NCBI GenBank assembly: GCA_944388995.1
Contig: CALXKN010000002.1
Location: forward strand, 62,001-126,000
Source: an uncultured Spirochaetota bacterium
GTDB lineage: Bacteria > Spirochaetota > Spirochaetia > JAFGXN01
Reading direction: 5' to 3'
DNA: 64,000 nt
Shown: piece by piece, positions 28,711 through 37,689 of the stretch
Numbering within the stretch: position 1 is the stretch's first letter
Layout of the letters: every line of letters starts with the position of its first letter
Made by a program: the position numbers and the translations under genes
The notes under the pieces: model-generated
What the model saw: only the letters and a program-made list of their open reading frames with translations
Database searches by the model: none
Told to the model about the DNA's origin: nothing

Positions 28711-29497
28711 TTTTCATTTCCGGTTTCGGATAAATGATGAAATCTTTCAGTTCCTGCTGAATCAAGCCGTCCTTTTGGAAGCCGCCGCCGAGATGCTGCC
28801 AGAACGCTTCGGCATACTGCGCCTTTCCACCCGCCATTTGAGCCAGCTCGACGTTGTTTTTCTTCATCTCTTCGAAAAAATTGTCCATTTTGTGCATGAC
28901 GCGCATCAGGTCGATCTGCGTTTCATGTTTGGAAAGCATCTCCATTTTTTTGTCAATGACCGATGTGATGTCGACGTAAAAGGTCGGCGTTGGGTAAGGC
29001 AGTCCGCCGACCGGGTTTGTCAGCGACAGAGGAGTTGTGTGATAGAGTAGCGGAGTGATTTCCAACGGAGCCGATTTCGTGATTAAATTCGGTAATGTCG
29101 AAAGCATAGCGCCGATTTCGGCGACAGCCGCCGTCGTCCGGTGGTCGCTGTGGTAATCCGAAGGGAGGTGAGTCATAATAATGCCGGGCTTAATGTCCCG
29201 GATCAGTTCGACCGCATTGTGGCGCAGATCCTCACTGTCAAAGACGAATCCGTCGCGTTGATCGAAGCAGCAGTATTCGGCTCCCAAAACTTTAGCGGCA
29301 GCGGCCGCTTCCTTTTTGCGGGTAACGATGGTTTGACATTCGGTGGAGTTAATTCCGCCCATTCCGCCGGCTGTCATAGTCGCGACAATGATTTCGTATC
29401 CTTTTTCTTTTAGCAATGCCAATGTTCCGCTGCAAAACGATTCGGTATCGTCAGGATGAGCGTGAAAAGCCAAAACTCTTTTAGGAAATTCAAACAT
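28700..29497 (-). CDS. PIG-L/LmbE-family N-acetyl-sugar deacetylase
   Basis: A zinc-dependent de-N-acetylase of about 265 residues. The family signature is A-H-P-D-D-T-E near the N-terminus, with the second metal motif H-S-D-H at about 154. Members remove acetyl groups from GlcNAc-linked compounds, including bacillithiol and mycothiol precursors, GlcNAc-PI and chitobiose. The gene sits between PPi-PFK (15 bp upstream) and glucokinase (11 bp overlap), which places it firmly in a sugar-catabolic transcript. A role in N-acetylated sugar breakdown is likely; substrate unknown. AGGAG precedes the ATG. Confidence 0.87.
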   Translation of the reverse strand: MFEFPKRVLAFHAHPDDTESFCSGTLALLKEKGYEIIVATMTAGGMGGINSTECQTIVTRKKEAAAAAKVLGAEYCCFDQRDGFVFDSEDLRHNAVELIRDIKPGIIMTHLPSDYHSDHRTTAAVAEIGAMLSTLPNLITKSAPLEITPLLYHTTPLSLTNPVGGLPYPTPTFYVDITSVIDKKMEMLSKHETQIDLMRVMHKMDNFFEEMKKNNVELAQMAGGKAQYAEAFWQHLGGGFQKDGLIQQELKDFIIYPKPEMKNEN

Positions 29498-29512
29498 GGT
29501 TTTCTCCTGTTA

Positions 29513-30706
29513 TTAAAGATTTTTGTCGAGCTCGACGTAATGCGGCAGATCCGCAATTAAAGGTTTCATATAATTGTAAAATTTTTCGGTAACAAAATTG
29601 CCTCTTTCATTGATAAAATCGCGCGGCATTTCTTTGGCATTAACGGCAACTTCGCTCAACGGGGCTGTGCCGAAAACCGAACGGTTCGGATCGGCGCTGT
29701 CGGGTTCGATTGTGACCATCACGCCGCTTTTTCCCTCGGATGCTAAGCGAACCGCCTCTTCTCCGCAAGCAAACGCTTCGTCTATGTCTCTCTGCACGGC
29801 TCGATCGGCGGCGCACATAATCAGCGATTCGGTGATTTGAAATTCTCCGCGGAACCCGGTCTCTTCGCGGAGCATCCGGTGCAGCTGAAGGGCAACGGAG
29901 GTCCCGCCCATGGCGCCGAATTCGATGTTGTTGAATTTGTCTTTTGTCTGACTGGCGCTGACCGGCGTTCCGTCGGCGTATTTGATGCCTTCCCCGCAGA
30001 CAATCGAGCAAAACCCGTATTTTTCGATACACGCTTTGGCGTCGGCGATGAATTCCGCCTGATTGAATTTTGTTTCCGGCATATAAATGAGGTGGGGGGC
30101 GTCGGACTCTTTTTCTTTTGCCAGCGCCGTTGCGGCGGCCAGCCAGCCGGCGTCCCGTCCGACGGTTTGGTAAATGACGAATTTATCGACTTTCTGCATA
30201 TCGCGCGCCAAAACTCCCGATTGTTTGACTGACAGGATATTGTATCGTGCTGCCGACATAAAACCGGGTGTGTGGTGCGTTCCGAAAAGGTCGTTGTCGA
30301 CGGTTTTCGGGATGCCGACGCCGTAAAGCTCATAATTCTGAGCCCGGCAGTACTTTTCGACGCGGTGAATCGTATCCATTGTGTCGTTGCCGCCGATTAA
30401 AAAGAAATAACGGATGTCGAATTTTTTTAAGACTTCCAGAATGCGCGGAAAGTCGCTCTCCCTGACTTTATGGCGCGATGACCCGAGCGCCGACGACGGC
30501 GTGGTTTTCAGTCCTTCAAGAACTTCTTTTTTTTGCGCGGATAAGTTAATCAGCCGCTCCTGCATAAACCCCTCAATTCCGTAATTCATCCCGTAAACGG
30601 TTCCGATGTCCGGATTCTTCAAGGCGGCGGAGACGGCTCCGGCCAAACTGGCGTTGATAACGGAAGTCGGACCGCCCGACTGTCCGATGACGGCATTTCC
30701 TTTCAT
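29513..30706 (-). CDS. pfp: pyrophosphate-type 6-phosphofructokinase
   Basis: It converts fructose 6-phosphate to fructose 1,6-bisphosphate. Residues that decide the phosphoryl donor point to pyrophosphate: G-G-N-D in place of the ATP-type G-G-D-G, and P-K-T-V-D-N-D with Lys where ATP enzymes have Gly. About 397 residues from the ATG at 30706, which has AGGAG seven bases upstream; the ATG at 30724 is poorly placed. PPi-dependent PFKs are common in Treponema. It heads a minus-strand run with PIG-L deacetylase and glucokinase, so it is probably a sugar-catabolism operon. Confidence 0.9.
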   Translation of the reverse strand: MKGNAVIGQSGGPTSVINASLAGAVSAALKNPDIGTVYGMNYGIEGFMQERLINLSAQKKEVLEGLKTTPSSALGSSRHKVRESDFPRILEVLKKFDIRYFFLIGGNDTMDTIHRVEKYCRAQNYELYGVGIPKTVDNDLFGTHHTPGFMSAARYNILSVKQSGVLARDMQKVDKFVIYQTVGRDAGWLAAATALAKEKESDAPHLIYMPETKFNQAEFIADAKACIEKYGFCSIVCGEGIKYADGTPVSASQTKDKFNNIEFGAMGGTSVALQLHRMLREETGFRGEFQITESLIMCAADRAVQRDIDEAFACGEEAVRLASEGKSGVMVTIEPDSADPNRSVFGTAPLSEVAVNAKEMPRDFINERGNFVTEKFYNYMKPLIADLPHYVELDKNL

Positions 30707-30763
30707 AAAACTGCTCCTGTTCATATCATAATCGATAAAAAGGAAAAAATAAAGTCTTTTTTG

Positions 30764-31207
30764 TTATTGATTTGAATCGGCGAGCAGTAAATTAATTTCG
30801 ATGTTGGAAAGACAGTTGTTTCCGTCTATGAGATCTTTGCATTGCCGCAGGCGCACCAAAAGCTTTTCCGCTGCCGCGTCCTGCGTGTCGGCAATCTGCG
30901 CCAGCACCTCCCGCTCTTCCCGCTTGAAGGCATCGGGAATTGTTTCAAGCATTTCATGGGCCAACTCTTTGATCTCAAGGTGGAGTTTCAGGGAGTTGCG
31001 TAAATGTTTCAGCGTGGATTGGTTTTTGTTTTCAATGGAAACGGCGGAATCCGTTTCGGAAATTTGCCGGCTGCAAAAAATCAACTCGTCAAACATCTTT
31101 CCGGCGTAAGGGGCTTCCGTCAGCTCGAAACGCAGGGAGTCGCGGATAAGCGCCAGAAGAGAGTTCAAAAAATAAATTTTCTCGTCGATTTTCATTCCGT
31201 TATTCAT
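30764..31207 (-). CDS. conserved-looking small helical protein, function unknown
   Basis: 147 residues, no signal peptide and no membrane segment. Nearly all alpha-helical by composition, with heptad-like leucines (FLNSLLALIRDSLRFEL, LRNSLKLHLEIKELAHEML). I do not recognise a family. The start at 31207 or 31195 is uncertain because neither has a clean ribosome-binding site. It is divergent from the rpsF operon and its 5' end lies within 31 bp of that promoter's -35 box. Cytosolic; role unknown. Confidence 0.6.
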   Translation of the reverse strand: MNNGMKIDEKIYFLNSLLALIRDSLRFELTEAPYAGKMFDELIFCSRQISETDSAVSIENKNQSTLKHLRNSLKLHLEIKELAHEMLETIPDAFKREEREVLAQIADTQDAAAEKLLVRLRQCKDLIDGNNCLSNIEINLLLADSNQ

Positions 31208-31237
31208 ACTCTTTTTTCGGAAGAAACGCTGCGCCGC

Positions 31238-31266
31238 TTGACAAGAAAAGGGAATATTTCTATAAT
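31238..31266 (+). promoter_or_regulatory. full-consensus promoter of the rpsF-ssb-rpsR-rplI-dnaB operon
   Basis: TTGACA (31238-31243), 17-base spacer, TATAAT (31261-31266); perfect on both boxes, 59 bases before the rpsF ATG. Confidence 0.9.
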
Positions 31267-31324
31267 CAGAATGACCTCTTTATCTGCCTGCGCAGATCAA
31301 AAATCAAGTCCGTAAGGAGGGAAT

Positions 31325-31606
31325 ATGAACGCATACGAGGTTACTTTTCTTTTTCCGCAGAATGAAGAATCGTTTAAAGCCGGTCTTCAGAAAGTAAAAG
31401 ATGAGTTTGCCAAAGCGGGGGCTGCGGTGACCAAGGAAGACGATTTGGGCATCAAAAATCTCGCTTATCTTGTCAAAAAACAGACAAAGGCTCACTATTA
31501 CTACTTCGAAATCGAAACCGCGCCGAATACGGTTCTGCCGATGGAAAAAGTGTTCAACATTTCGACCGATATTCTGAAGTATCTCTTTGTTCGGAAAGAA
31601 GAATAG
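31325..31606 (+). CDS. rpsF: 30S ribosomal protein S6
   Basis: S6 of the small ribosomal subunit, 93 residues, binding with S18 to the 16S central domain. Recognised from the start MNAYEVTFLFPQ, the K-K-Q-T-K-A-H-Y-Y-Y-F segment and the standard gene order. AAGGAGGG lies just upstream. Ssb follows after 9 bp. In many bacteria S6:S18 binds its own leader RNA to control the operon; a leader of about 50 bases lies here, but I cannot identify that structure by eye. Confidence 0.95.
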   Translation: MNAYEVTFLFPQNEESFKAGLQKVKDEFAKAGAAVTKEDDLGIKNLAYLVKKQTKAHYYYFEIETAPNTVLPMEKVFNISTDILKYLFVRKEE

Positions 31607-31615
31607 GAGAGATAA

Positions 31616-32116
31616 GTGGCAAGCGACATCAATCATGTGATTTTGGTCGGCCGTTTAACCAGGGACATCGAATTACGTTACACCAACGGGGGAACCTGTG
31701 TCGGGCGTTTTTCTCTTGCCGTCAATCGCAATAAGAGGTCGGCGGATGGGCAGTGGGAAGAAGAAACCGGGTTTTTCGATGTGGTTTTATGGGGAAAACA
31801 GGCCGAATCTTTGAGTACCTATCTTCGGAAAGGGAAGCAGATCGCCGTTGAAGGGAGCCTGCGCCAGGATCGGTGGGAGCAGGACGGGCAGAAGCGAAGC
31901 CGGGTGGAAATTGCCGCAAATACGGTGCAGCTACTCGGAGGCGGCGGCTCGTCCGGCGGAAACGGTTACGGCGAATCCGATTCGTACTCCGCTGCGCAGC
32001 CGTTCCGTCAGCCGAACGGAGCCGCTGCGCAGCCGGCGTCCGACAGCCGCTTCTCTTACCCGCCGTCGGGAAACGACGGGGCGGTCAACGATTTCGAAGA
32101 CGATATTCCGTTTTAA
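31616..32116 (+). CDS. ssb: single-stranded DNA-binding protein
   Basis: SSB coats single-stranded DNA in replication and repair. 166 residues: an OB fold (DINHVILVGRLTRDIELRYTNGGT, FFDVVLWGKQAE, IAVEGSLRQDRWEQDGQKRS), a Gly/Ser/Gln-rich linker from about 105, and the acidic tip D-D-I-P-F that recruits partner proteins. The start is GTG with GGAGAG upstream, between rpsF and rpsR as in most bacteria. Confidence 0.96.
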   Translation: MASDINHVILVGRLTRDIELRYTNGGTCVGRFSLAVNRNKRSADGQWEEETGFFDVVLWGKQAESLSTYLRKGKQIAVEGSLRQDRWEQDGQKRSRVEIAANTVQLLGGGGSSGGNGYGESDSYSAAQPFRQPNGAAAQPASDSRFSYPPSGNDGAVNDFEDDIPF

Positions 32117-32131
32117 GGAGAGAAACAGATT

Positions 32132-32410
32132 ATGGATGATAAAATGAATCTTTCGGAGAAAGACGATCCGAAAAAAGGGGCAAAAGGAGGAGCCGGGAAG
32201 GTCTTCTTCAGAAAAAAAGTATGTCGGTTTTGCGTGAACGGCGCCAAGGCTGATTACAAGGATCCCGAAACGCTGAAGCGTTCGGTGACGGAACGGGGAA
32301 AAATTCTGCCGCGCCGCATTACGGGAACCTGCGACAAGCATCAGCGAATGTTGGCTCGGGAAATCAAAAAAGCCCGCGTTTTGGCCTATCTGCCTTTCGC
32401 AAAAAAATAA
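32132..32410 (+). CDS. rpsR: 30S ribosomal protein S18
   Basis: S18, the partner of S6 on the ribosome platform. The conserved core is [16 protein letters not shown] and [12 protein letters not shown], including cysteines typical of zinc-binding S18 forms. The 92-residue product has a ~25-residue Lys/Gly-rich N-terminal extension before the core; an inner ATG at 32144 could shorten it slightly. Confidence 0.95.
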   Translation: MDDKMNLSEKDDPKKGAKGGAGKVFFRKKVCRFCVNGAKADYKDPETLKRSVTERGKILPRRITGTCDKHQRMLAREIKKARVLAYLPFAKK

Positions 32411-32430
32411 TTGAGTGAGGAGATAGTGAG

Positions 32431-33012
32431 ATGAAAGTCATTTTATTTGAAGACGTCCCGGGTTGGGGAGAAGAGGGCGACATCATCGAAGTCAAAAGAG
32501 GCTACGCCCGCAATTATCTGCTGCCGCGCGGCTTGGCGGTCATTTGCACCAAAGCGTCGCTGGCGGTTCTGAAAGAACGGCAGAAGGCGATTGAAAAGCG
32601 GAAAGCCGAAAAACGCGAACTGTCGCGGTCAAACAAAGAAAAAATCGAAGCGATGGATCTGCAGATCAAGGTTTCCGTCGGTGAAAACGGCAAACTTTAC
32701 GGATCTGTCAGCAATGCGGTTTTGGCGGACGAGCTGTTAAAGGCGGGAATCAACATCGAACGGAAGCGGATTGAAATCGCCGAGCACGCGCTGAAAGCTC
32801 TCGGGCAGTACACGGCCAAAGTGCGGCTCTACGAAGATGAGGTCGCTGTGCTGAAGTTCTCCGTTGTTGACGCAAAGGCGTCCGAAACGCCAGCCGCCGG
32901 AGAGGAGCCGGCGGCTGCCGGTGAAACTCCGGAGACGGACGAAGCCGGCGCCGCAGAGGCGGATCAGCCGGAGACCGCAGCGGAAGCGCCGATTGAAAAA
33001 GACGGCGAATAA
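32431..33012 (+). CDS. rplI: 50S ribosomal protein L9 with acidic C-terminal tail
   Basis: L9 binds 23S rRNA near the L1 stalk. The N-terminal part is standard (VILFEDVPGWGEEGDIIEVKRGYARNYLLPRG), as is the C-terminal domain to about residue 150. After that a ~43-residue Ala/Glu/Pro-rich acidic tail (SETPAAGEEPAAAGETPETD and on) is added; typical L9 ends near 150. The tail is probably disordered. A ribosome-binding GAGGAG precedes the ATG. Confidence 0.95.
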   Translation: MKVILFEDVPGWGEEGDIIEVKRGYARNYLLPRGLAVICTKASLAVLKERQKAIEKRKAEKRELSRSNKEKIEAMDLQIKVSVGENGKLYGSVSNAVLADELLKAGINIERKRIEIAEHALKALGQYTAKVRLYEDEVAVLKFSVVDAKASETPAAGEEPAAAGETPETDEAGAAEADQPETAAEAPIEKDGE

Positions 33013-33077
33013 TCGCGCGGATGCATTTTAACCGGGTCGGAAGATCCGGTTTTCTTTTCTTTGCGGAGGTCATGCTT

Positions 33078-34430
33078 GTGGAAGAGAGATTGTCCGATAC
33101 GATGCCGGTTTTTCGGGATGAGGCCGAACGCGCCGTTTTGGGGGCGGTTCTGCTTGACGGGCAGGAAGTTTTCGAAAAGCTGGAAAACAAACTGAAGCCG
33201 GAGTCGTTTTTTAAAGTTTCCCATCAAGTGCTTTTTGCGGCGCTCCGGGAGATGAACGAAAACAAAGTCACCATCGACCAGCTGACGGTCACGGAAACGC
33301 TGCGCCAAAAAGGAATTCTGGAGCAGTGCGGCGGAGTCGGATACGTGACGGAGCTGCCGCAGGCGGTTCCGACCATCGCCAATGTCGAATATTACCGCGA
33401 TTTGATTCTTGACTGCGCCGTCCGCCGCGATTTGATCCGCTTCGGTCATGAGGCAATCAAAGAGTCGCATGACATCAGCCGTCCCGTAAAGAGCGTCGTG
33501 GAAGACCTTGACCGGCAGTTTTCCCGGTTTACGGTCGGAGGCGAAACAAACGGAATCCTGACCGTAAGCAACATTCTCAACGACTTGGTGGACGACATCG
33601 AAAAGAAGATGGGCTCCCTTCAGCTTTACGACGGAGTCGAATCGGGTTTTTCCGCTTTGGATGAACTGACGACGGGGTTCAAAGAAGAGGAGATGATCGT
33701 TGTCGGCGCCCGGCCGTCAATCGGCAAGACGGCGTTTGCGCTGTCGATGGCGATCAACATGGCGGTTCACAAAGATGTACCGGTCGGTTTTTTTTCGCTG
33801 GAGATGAGCGCGGCCGACATCATGCGCCGTCTGCTCTCCTGCGAATCGCGCGTTCCCATGGACAGAATCAAACGTCCTCAGAAACTGCAGGAAGACGATC
33901 TGCAGAGAATTTACCAGACCGCAGTGGCGATTCACAAAAAACCGTTTTACATTTGCGCGGAAGCAAATATGAATTTGCTGGATATTAAGGCAACGGCCCG
34001 CATGATGCGGCGTAAATTCGCGGCGCAGGTCATTTTTATCGATTATATCGGACTGATTGCGCTTGAAAATGCGGGCGCGCGGCCGCGGCACGAGGTCGTT
34101 TCGGAAATTTCGCGCAGTCTGAAGGCGTTGGCGCGCGAGTTGAAAATTCCCCTGGTCATTTTGGCTCAGCTGAACCGGGAATCGGAGAAGGGCGACGATA
34201 AGGAACCGTTGCTCTCCAATGTACGGGATTCCGGTTCGATCGAACAGGACGCCGACGTGGTGATGCTGCTCCACCGTCCGCGGGTGACCAAACAGAACGA
34301 GGAGGAGAAGTCTCCGTCATTTCCGACAAAAGTAATCGTCGCCAAAAACCGCAACGGGGCGACCGATACCGTAACGCTTAATTTTGTTCCGCGTTTTGTC
34401 CGTTTTGAGTCGGTTGCGGGGGAGCGCTGA
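33078..34430 (+). CDS. dnaB: replicative DNA helicase DnaB
   Basis: The ring helicase that unwinds DNA at the fork. An N-terminal DnaB domain (EAERAVLGAVLLDGQ) is followed by a RecA-like domain with Walker A G-A-R-P-S-I-G-K-T, Walker B VIFIDYIGLI, and the L-I-L-A-Q-L-N-R-E motif. About 450 residues. Several in-frame starts exist (33021, 33072, 33078); GGAGGT at 33064-33069 is at ideal distance only for the GTG at 33078. It ends the rpsF operon and its 3' end overlaps the convergent WD40-like gene by 53 bp. Confidence 0.95.
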   Translation: MEERLSDTMPVFRDEAERAVLGAVLLDGQEVFEKLENKLKPESFFKVSHQVLFAALREMNENKVTIDQLTVTETLRQKGILEQCGGVGYVTELPQAVPTIANVEYYRDLILDCAVRRDLIRFGHEAIKESHDISRPVKSVVEDLDRQFSRFTVGGETNGILTVSNILNDLVDDIEKKMGSLQLYDGVESGFSALDELTTGFKEEEMIVVGARPSIGKTAFALSMAINMAVHKDVPVGFFSLEMSAADIMRRLLSCESRVPMDRIKRPQKLQEDDLQRIYQTAVAIHKKPFYICAEANMNLLDIKATARMMRRKFAAQVIFIDYIGLIALENAGARPRHEVVSEISRSLKALARELKIPLVILAQLNRESEKGDDKEPLLSNVRDSGSIEQDADVVMLLHRPRVTKQNEEEKSPSFPTKVIVAKNRNGATDTVTLNFVPRFVRFESVAGER

Positions 34431-36333
34431 CAGGCTCCTCTCCGGCGGGGAAGTACTGCAGCGTTCCCTGCGATACAAACATCAGACCCTTCGGCTGCAG
34501 CGACTCTTTATCGCAGACAGTCACCGTATCGTCGGTATTCAGAATGTAAAGCTCCGTTTCGCCCTCAACCGCCTTGGCCGCCGGCCGGGATAAGGTAAAA
34601 ATAACGGACGGAGCGTCGTCGGGATCGGTGGGAATGCCGATCTGCTTCTTTTCAACCAGTGTCAGGAACGTATCGGTCAGACGGATGCCGTTTAACCGCG
34701 CGGCCGGCAGCGCTGTCTTCCACAGCAGCCGTTTGGAATACGGAGCGCCGGTCAAATCAATGTCAAAGAATGAGAAAAACTCTCCGCCGCCGCTCTTCTC
34801 CCGCGTCATCAGCGTAAAGCGCGCCGCGTTGCCGGGGTTAAAGAGACGGTATGCCGGCGGCACCGTCAGCGGAGTGCGTTCGGCCGCGTCCGCGTCGGGG
34901 CGGATTTTCACAAGGCGCTGCGATTTTTCCCCCGGCTCTGCCGTCAGAGCGAAAATCTCCTCCTGTGAAACAAAGAGAAGCCGGTCGACGGTCGGCGTAA
35001 TCTCCCTCACCGTTGCCAGCGTACCGCGGTCCAGCTGCCTCAACCGGCGGTCTCCCGTCATGACTGTCAGCAGCGAGCCGTTGTCCAGCAACGAAAAAAC
35101 CGGAACGTCAAATTCCGCCGAAGCGAGCGTAAAACCGCTGCCGCCTTCGATTTTCACCAGCCGGGAGCCTTTGTCCTCCGCCCCGAGCAGAAGCAGATCG
35201 CCGCCGACGGCGTATAAATAGACGGGGCGGCCGAGCGGGTTGAGAGGCGGCACTTTTGCAGCCGCCTTTGAGGCGGCCGACAGCGAGTGGATCTGACGGT
35301 CCGTCGCCGCGTACAGAATGCCGCCGGCAAGCGCGATGTCGCTGATCGGTTCGGGGACAAAGACGGACGAAATCGGAACGTTTCTGCTGTCGCTCCCTAA
35401 AACGGAAACCGACCCGGTTTGATAGCCGAGGCAGAAACCGCTGCCGCCTTCAATCACGGCGGAAACCGGCTCCGGATTGCGGATCATCTGCGAGGGCATG
35501 AAAATTTCTCCCGTTTTCCGGTAGTTCCATGTGTAGACAATCAGCTCCCGCGAACTTACCGACCAGTATGAGACCGTTCCCAATGTCCGGGGGACGATTT
35601 GCCGCGCGTCTTTTCCGGGCAGCTCTGCCGAATTGATAACCTTTCCCGTCGCCAGGCTGACAAGGCTGAGTTTTGTTCCGCTTTGCGTCAGTAGGTAGTT
35701 TCCTCCGGGGAGAATACACGGCGACTGCGGGTTTTTCGGTCCGCGCAGGGTTTTGATCACTTTGTTGTCGATCAAATTATAATAGAAAATGGTGCCGCTT
35801 TGGGTGACGGCCAAAAACGCCGTCTCGCGGTCGTTGATGTAGAAATCGAGAACCGGCTCGGTCACCTGAAACGGCAGGACAATGCGCTGCAGGGTGTCGG
35901 CGTCAAAAAAGAGCAGAGAATCCTTCCGGTTCTGGGCGACAATGACCATCCCCCCCGACGGGGAAAACGCAATGCGGTTGACCGGGCTTTCAATAAAAAT
36001 GCGGGCTAAAGGTTCCTGCTCCTTCAGCGAACGCAGCAGAATGCCGAAACGGGAGGGGCCGCGCCGTTCGACCAAAACCATGCGGTCGGCGTTTTTGCTG
36101 ACCGCCGCCGCGGTCAGGGCGACGTCGCTGACGGAAAACGAACCGGTCATATCGAGCGAACGGGTATCCCAGATTTTCAGAAATCCGTCTTCACCCGCCG
36201 AATAAATCCGTCCCGATTCCCCGTCAAACGCCAGCGCGGTGACGGCGCCGGTATGGTTCAAAAGCGGCTCTTCGGCAAAAGCGGCCGACACCGCCGCCGC
36301 GCCCAACAACGCAAACAGAAACCGTTTCACCAT
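34378..36333 (-). CDS. exported WD40-like beta-propeller protein
   Basis: 651 residues with signal peptide MVKRFLFALLGAAAVSAAFA. The N-terminus shows one near-textbook WD40 repeat (HTGAVTALAF...GRIYSAGEDGFLKIWD), followed by weaker beta-blade repeats (VNRIAFSPSGGMVIVAQ, VLDFYINDRETAFLAV, ISDIALAGGILYAAT), so a periplasmic propeller is likely. Propellers scaffold protein complexes; no enzyme motif is visible. The C-terminus is Pro/Gln-rich. It lies 12 bp downstream of rseP and is probably cotranscribed, hinting at envelope quality control. Confidence 0.7.
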   Translation of the reverse strand: MVKRFLFALLGAAAVSAAFAEEPLLNHTGAVTALAFDGESGRIYSAGEDGFLKIWDTRSLDMTGSFSVSDVALTAAAVSKNADRMVLVERRGPSRFGILLRSLKEQEPLARIFIESPVNRIAFSPSGGMVIVAQNRKDSLLFFDADTLQRIVLPFQVTEPVLDFYINDRETAFLAVTQSGTIFYYNLIDNKVIKTLRGPKNPQSPCILPGGNYLLTQSGTKLSLVSLATGKVINSAELPGKDARQIVPRTLGTVSYWSVSSRELIVYTWNYRKTGEIFMPSQMIRNPEPVSAVIEGGSGFCLGYQTGSVSVLGSDSRNVPISSVFVPEPISDIALAGGILYAATDRQIHSLSAASKAAAKVPPLNPLGRPVYLYAVGGDLLLLGAEDKGSRLVKIEGGSGFTLASAEFDVPVFSLLDNGSLLTVMTGDRRLRQLDRGTLATVREITPTVDRLLFVSQEEIFALTAEPGEKSQRLVKIRPDADAAERTPLTVPPAYRLFNPGNAARFTLMTREKSGGGEFFSFFDIDLTGAPYSKRLLWKTALPAARLNGIRLTDTFLTLVEKKQIGIPTDPDDAPSVIFTLSRPAAKAVEGETELYILNTDDTVTVCDKESLQPKGLMFVSQGTLQYFPAGEEPVSAPPQPTQNGQNAEQN

Positions 36334-36345
36334 TTCAACACCCCG

Positions 36346-37689
36346 TTAATGACGAAAATAAAAGACAAATTCATTTGTCAGCACCAGTACTGACAGCAGA
36401 ATAATGACAAAGACGCCGACCGTCTGATAGGCGGAAAGCGCTTTCGGCGGCAGCGGCCGTCTGATAACCGTTTCGACCAGCGAAATCAGAATCAGTCCTC
36501 CGTCCAGCGCCGGAATCGGCAGAAGATTCATAAAAAAGAGAACCACACTGATGACAGCAATGATGCGGAAGGTGTACATAAAACCATCCTTCACGCTAAG
36601 GCCGAACGAATAGAGAACGCTGTCGCCAATCATTGAGGTGATGCGGATCGGTCCCTGCAGCGCGGTGTTGATATCGACCCGGTTCAGGATCGCAAACGAT
36701 TGGATCTGCTGTGCGACAATCGAAAACGGTTCGGTCAGAGCTTCCTTGACCGCTTTGCCGAACGGCAGCGGCGGCGAAGGGACGCGCAGGGTTTTCAGCG
36801 CAAAACCGGGCGCGACCGGTTCCCGCGCGTCAAAGAACATCGTCATTTCCGCCGTTGAGCCGTTGCGGGCGACCGTCAGCCGCGTGCGCCCGCCGGCAGC
36901 GTTTAAAAGCGCCTGCTGCAACTCCACCGAGTGGGCGACGGGGTGTCCGTCAACCGCCGTAATCACATCGCCCGGACGCAATCCCGCCTCGAATGCCGGA
37001 GAACCCGTTCTCACCTCTGCCACTTCCGGCGGTTGAAACGAATAAACACCGATGACTCCGCCTCCGGTTTGCGGATTCAACTGCGGCGTTACCCGAACTG
37101 TCAGCAAATCGCCTCGACGGTCAACTGTCAGCGTCAGTTCTTTATCCGCATTCAAAGCTGCCGCTTCGAGAATCTGATAAAAGTATTCGGTTTTCTCTCC
37201 GTTGACAGCAACAATTCGGTCGCCCGTGCGCAGACCGGCTTTGTCGGCAGGCATATCCGTCTCCCCCGTAAACTCCGATGCCAATATGATACGATTATCA
37301 GTCGTTTCGATCGTATATCCGCTGATATTAATGACAAAAAACAGCAGCGCCGCCGAGGCCAGGTTGAAAAACGGTCCGGCAAACGCAATCACCATCCGTT
37401 TCCACGGCGCCACCCCGTAAAGCGATCCGGGGGAACCGTCAATGCGCTTTGCCTTCAGCTCCATCGCCTTGACAAAATCCTCTTCGCCTTTCATCTGACA
37501 GTAACCGCCCAGCGGCAGCGCCGACAGAAGGTACTCCGTCCTGCCGATTTTCTTTCCCCAGAGCTTCGGTCCCATTCCGACCGAAAACTTCAGAACCTCG
37601 ACGCCGAACAGCCGCGCCGCCAGAAAGTGACCGAACTCGTGAATCAGTACCATGAGACTCAGGCCGACAAGACCGATGACAAAACTCAT
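36346..37689 (-). CDS. rseP: site-2 intramembrane zinc protease RseP
   Basis: It cleaves transmembrane regulators such as anti-sigma factors and leftover signal peptides. The 447-residue protein has the zinc motif H-E-F-G-H in the first membrane segment, two PDZ-like regions (GLRTGDRIVAVNGEKT; GLRPGDVITAVDGHPV) and the third-ligand region PIPALDGG near the C-terminus. The open frame runs to 37824, but AGGAG upstream of the ATG at 37689 and the hydrophobic start MSFVIGLVGLSLMVLIHEFGH fix the start. A WD40-like gene follows closely. Upstream is a long GC-rich non-coding stretch. Confidence 0.95.
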   Translation of the reverse strand: MSFVIGLVGLSLMVLIHEFGHFLAARLFGVEVLKFSVGMGPKLWGKKIGRTEYLLSALPLGGYCQMKGEEDFVKAMELKAKRIDGSPGSLYGVAPWKRMVIAFAGPFFNLASAALLFFVINISGYTIETTDNRIILASEFTGETDMPADKAGLRTGDRIVAVNGEKTEYFYQILEAAALNADKELTLTVDRRGDLLTVRVTPQLNPQTGGGVIGVYSFQPPEVAEVRTGSPAFEAGLRPGDVITAVDGHPVAHSVELQQALLNAAGGRTRLTVARNGSTAEMTMFFDAREPVAPGFALKTLRVPSPPLPFGKAVKEALTEPFSIVAQQIQSFAILNRVDINTALQGPIRITSMIGDSVLYSFGLSVKDGFMYTFRIIAVISVVLFFMNLLPIPALDGGLILISLVETVIRRPLPPKALSAYQTVGVFVIILLSVLVLTNEFVFYFRH

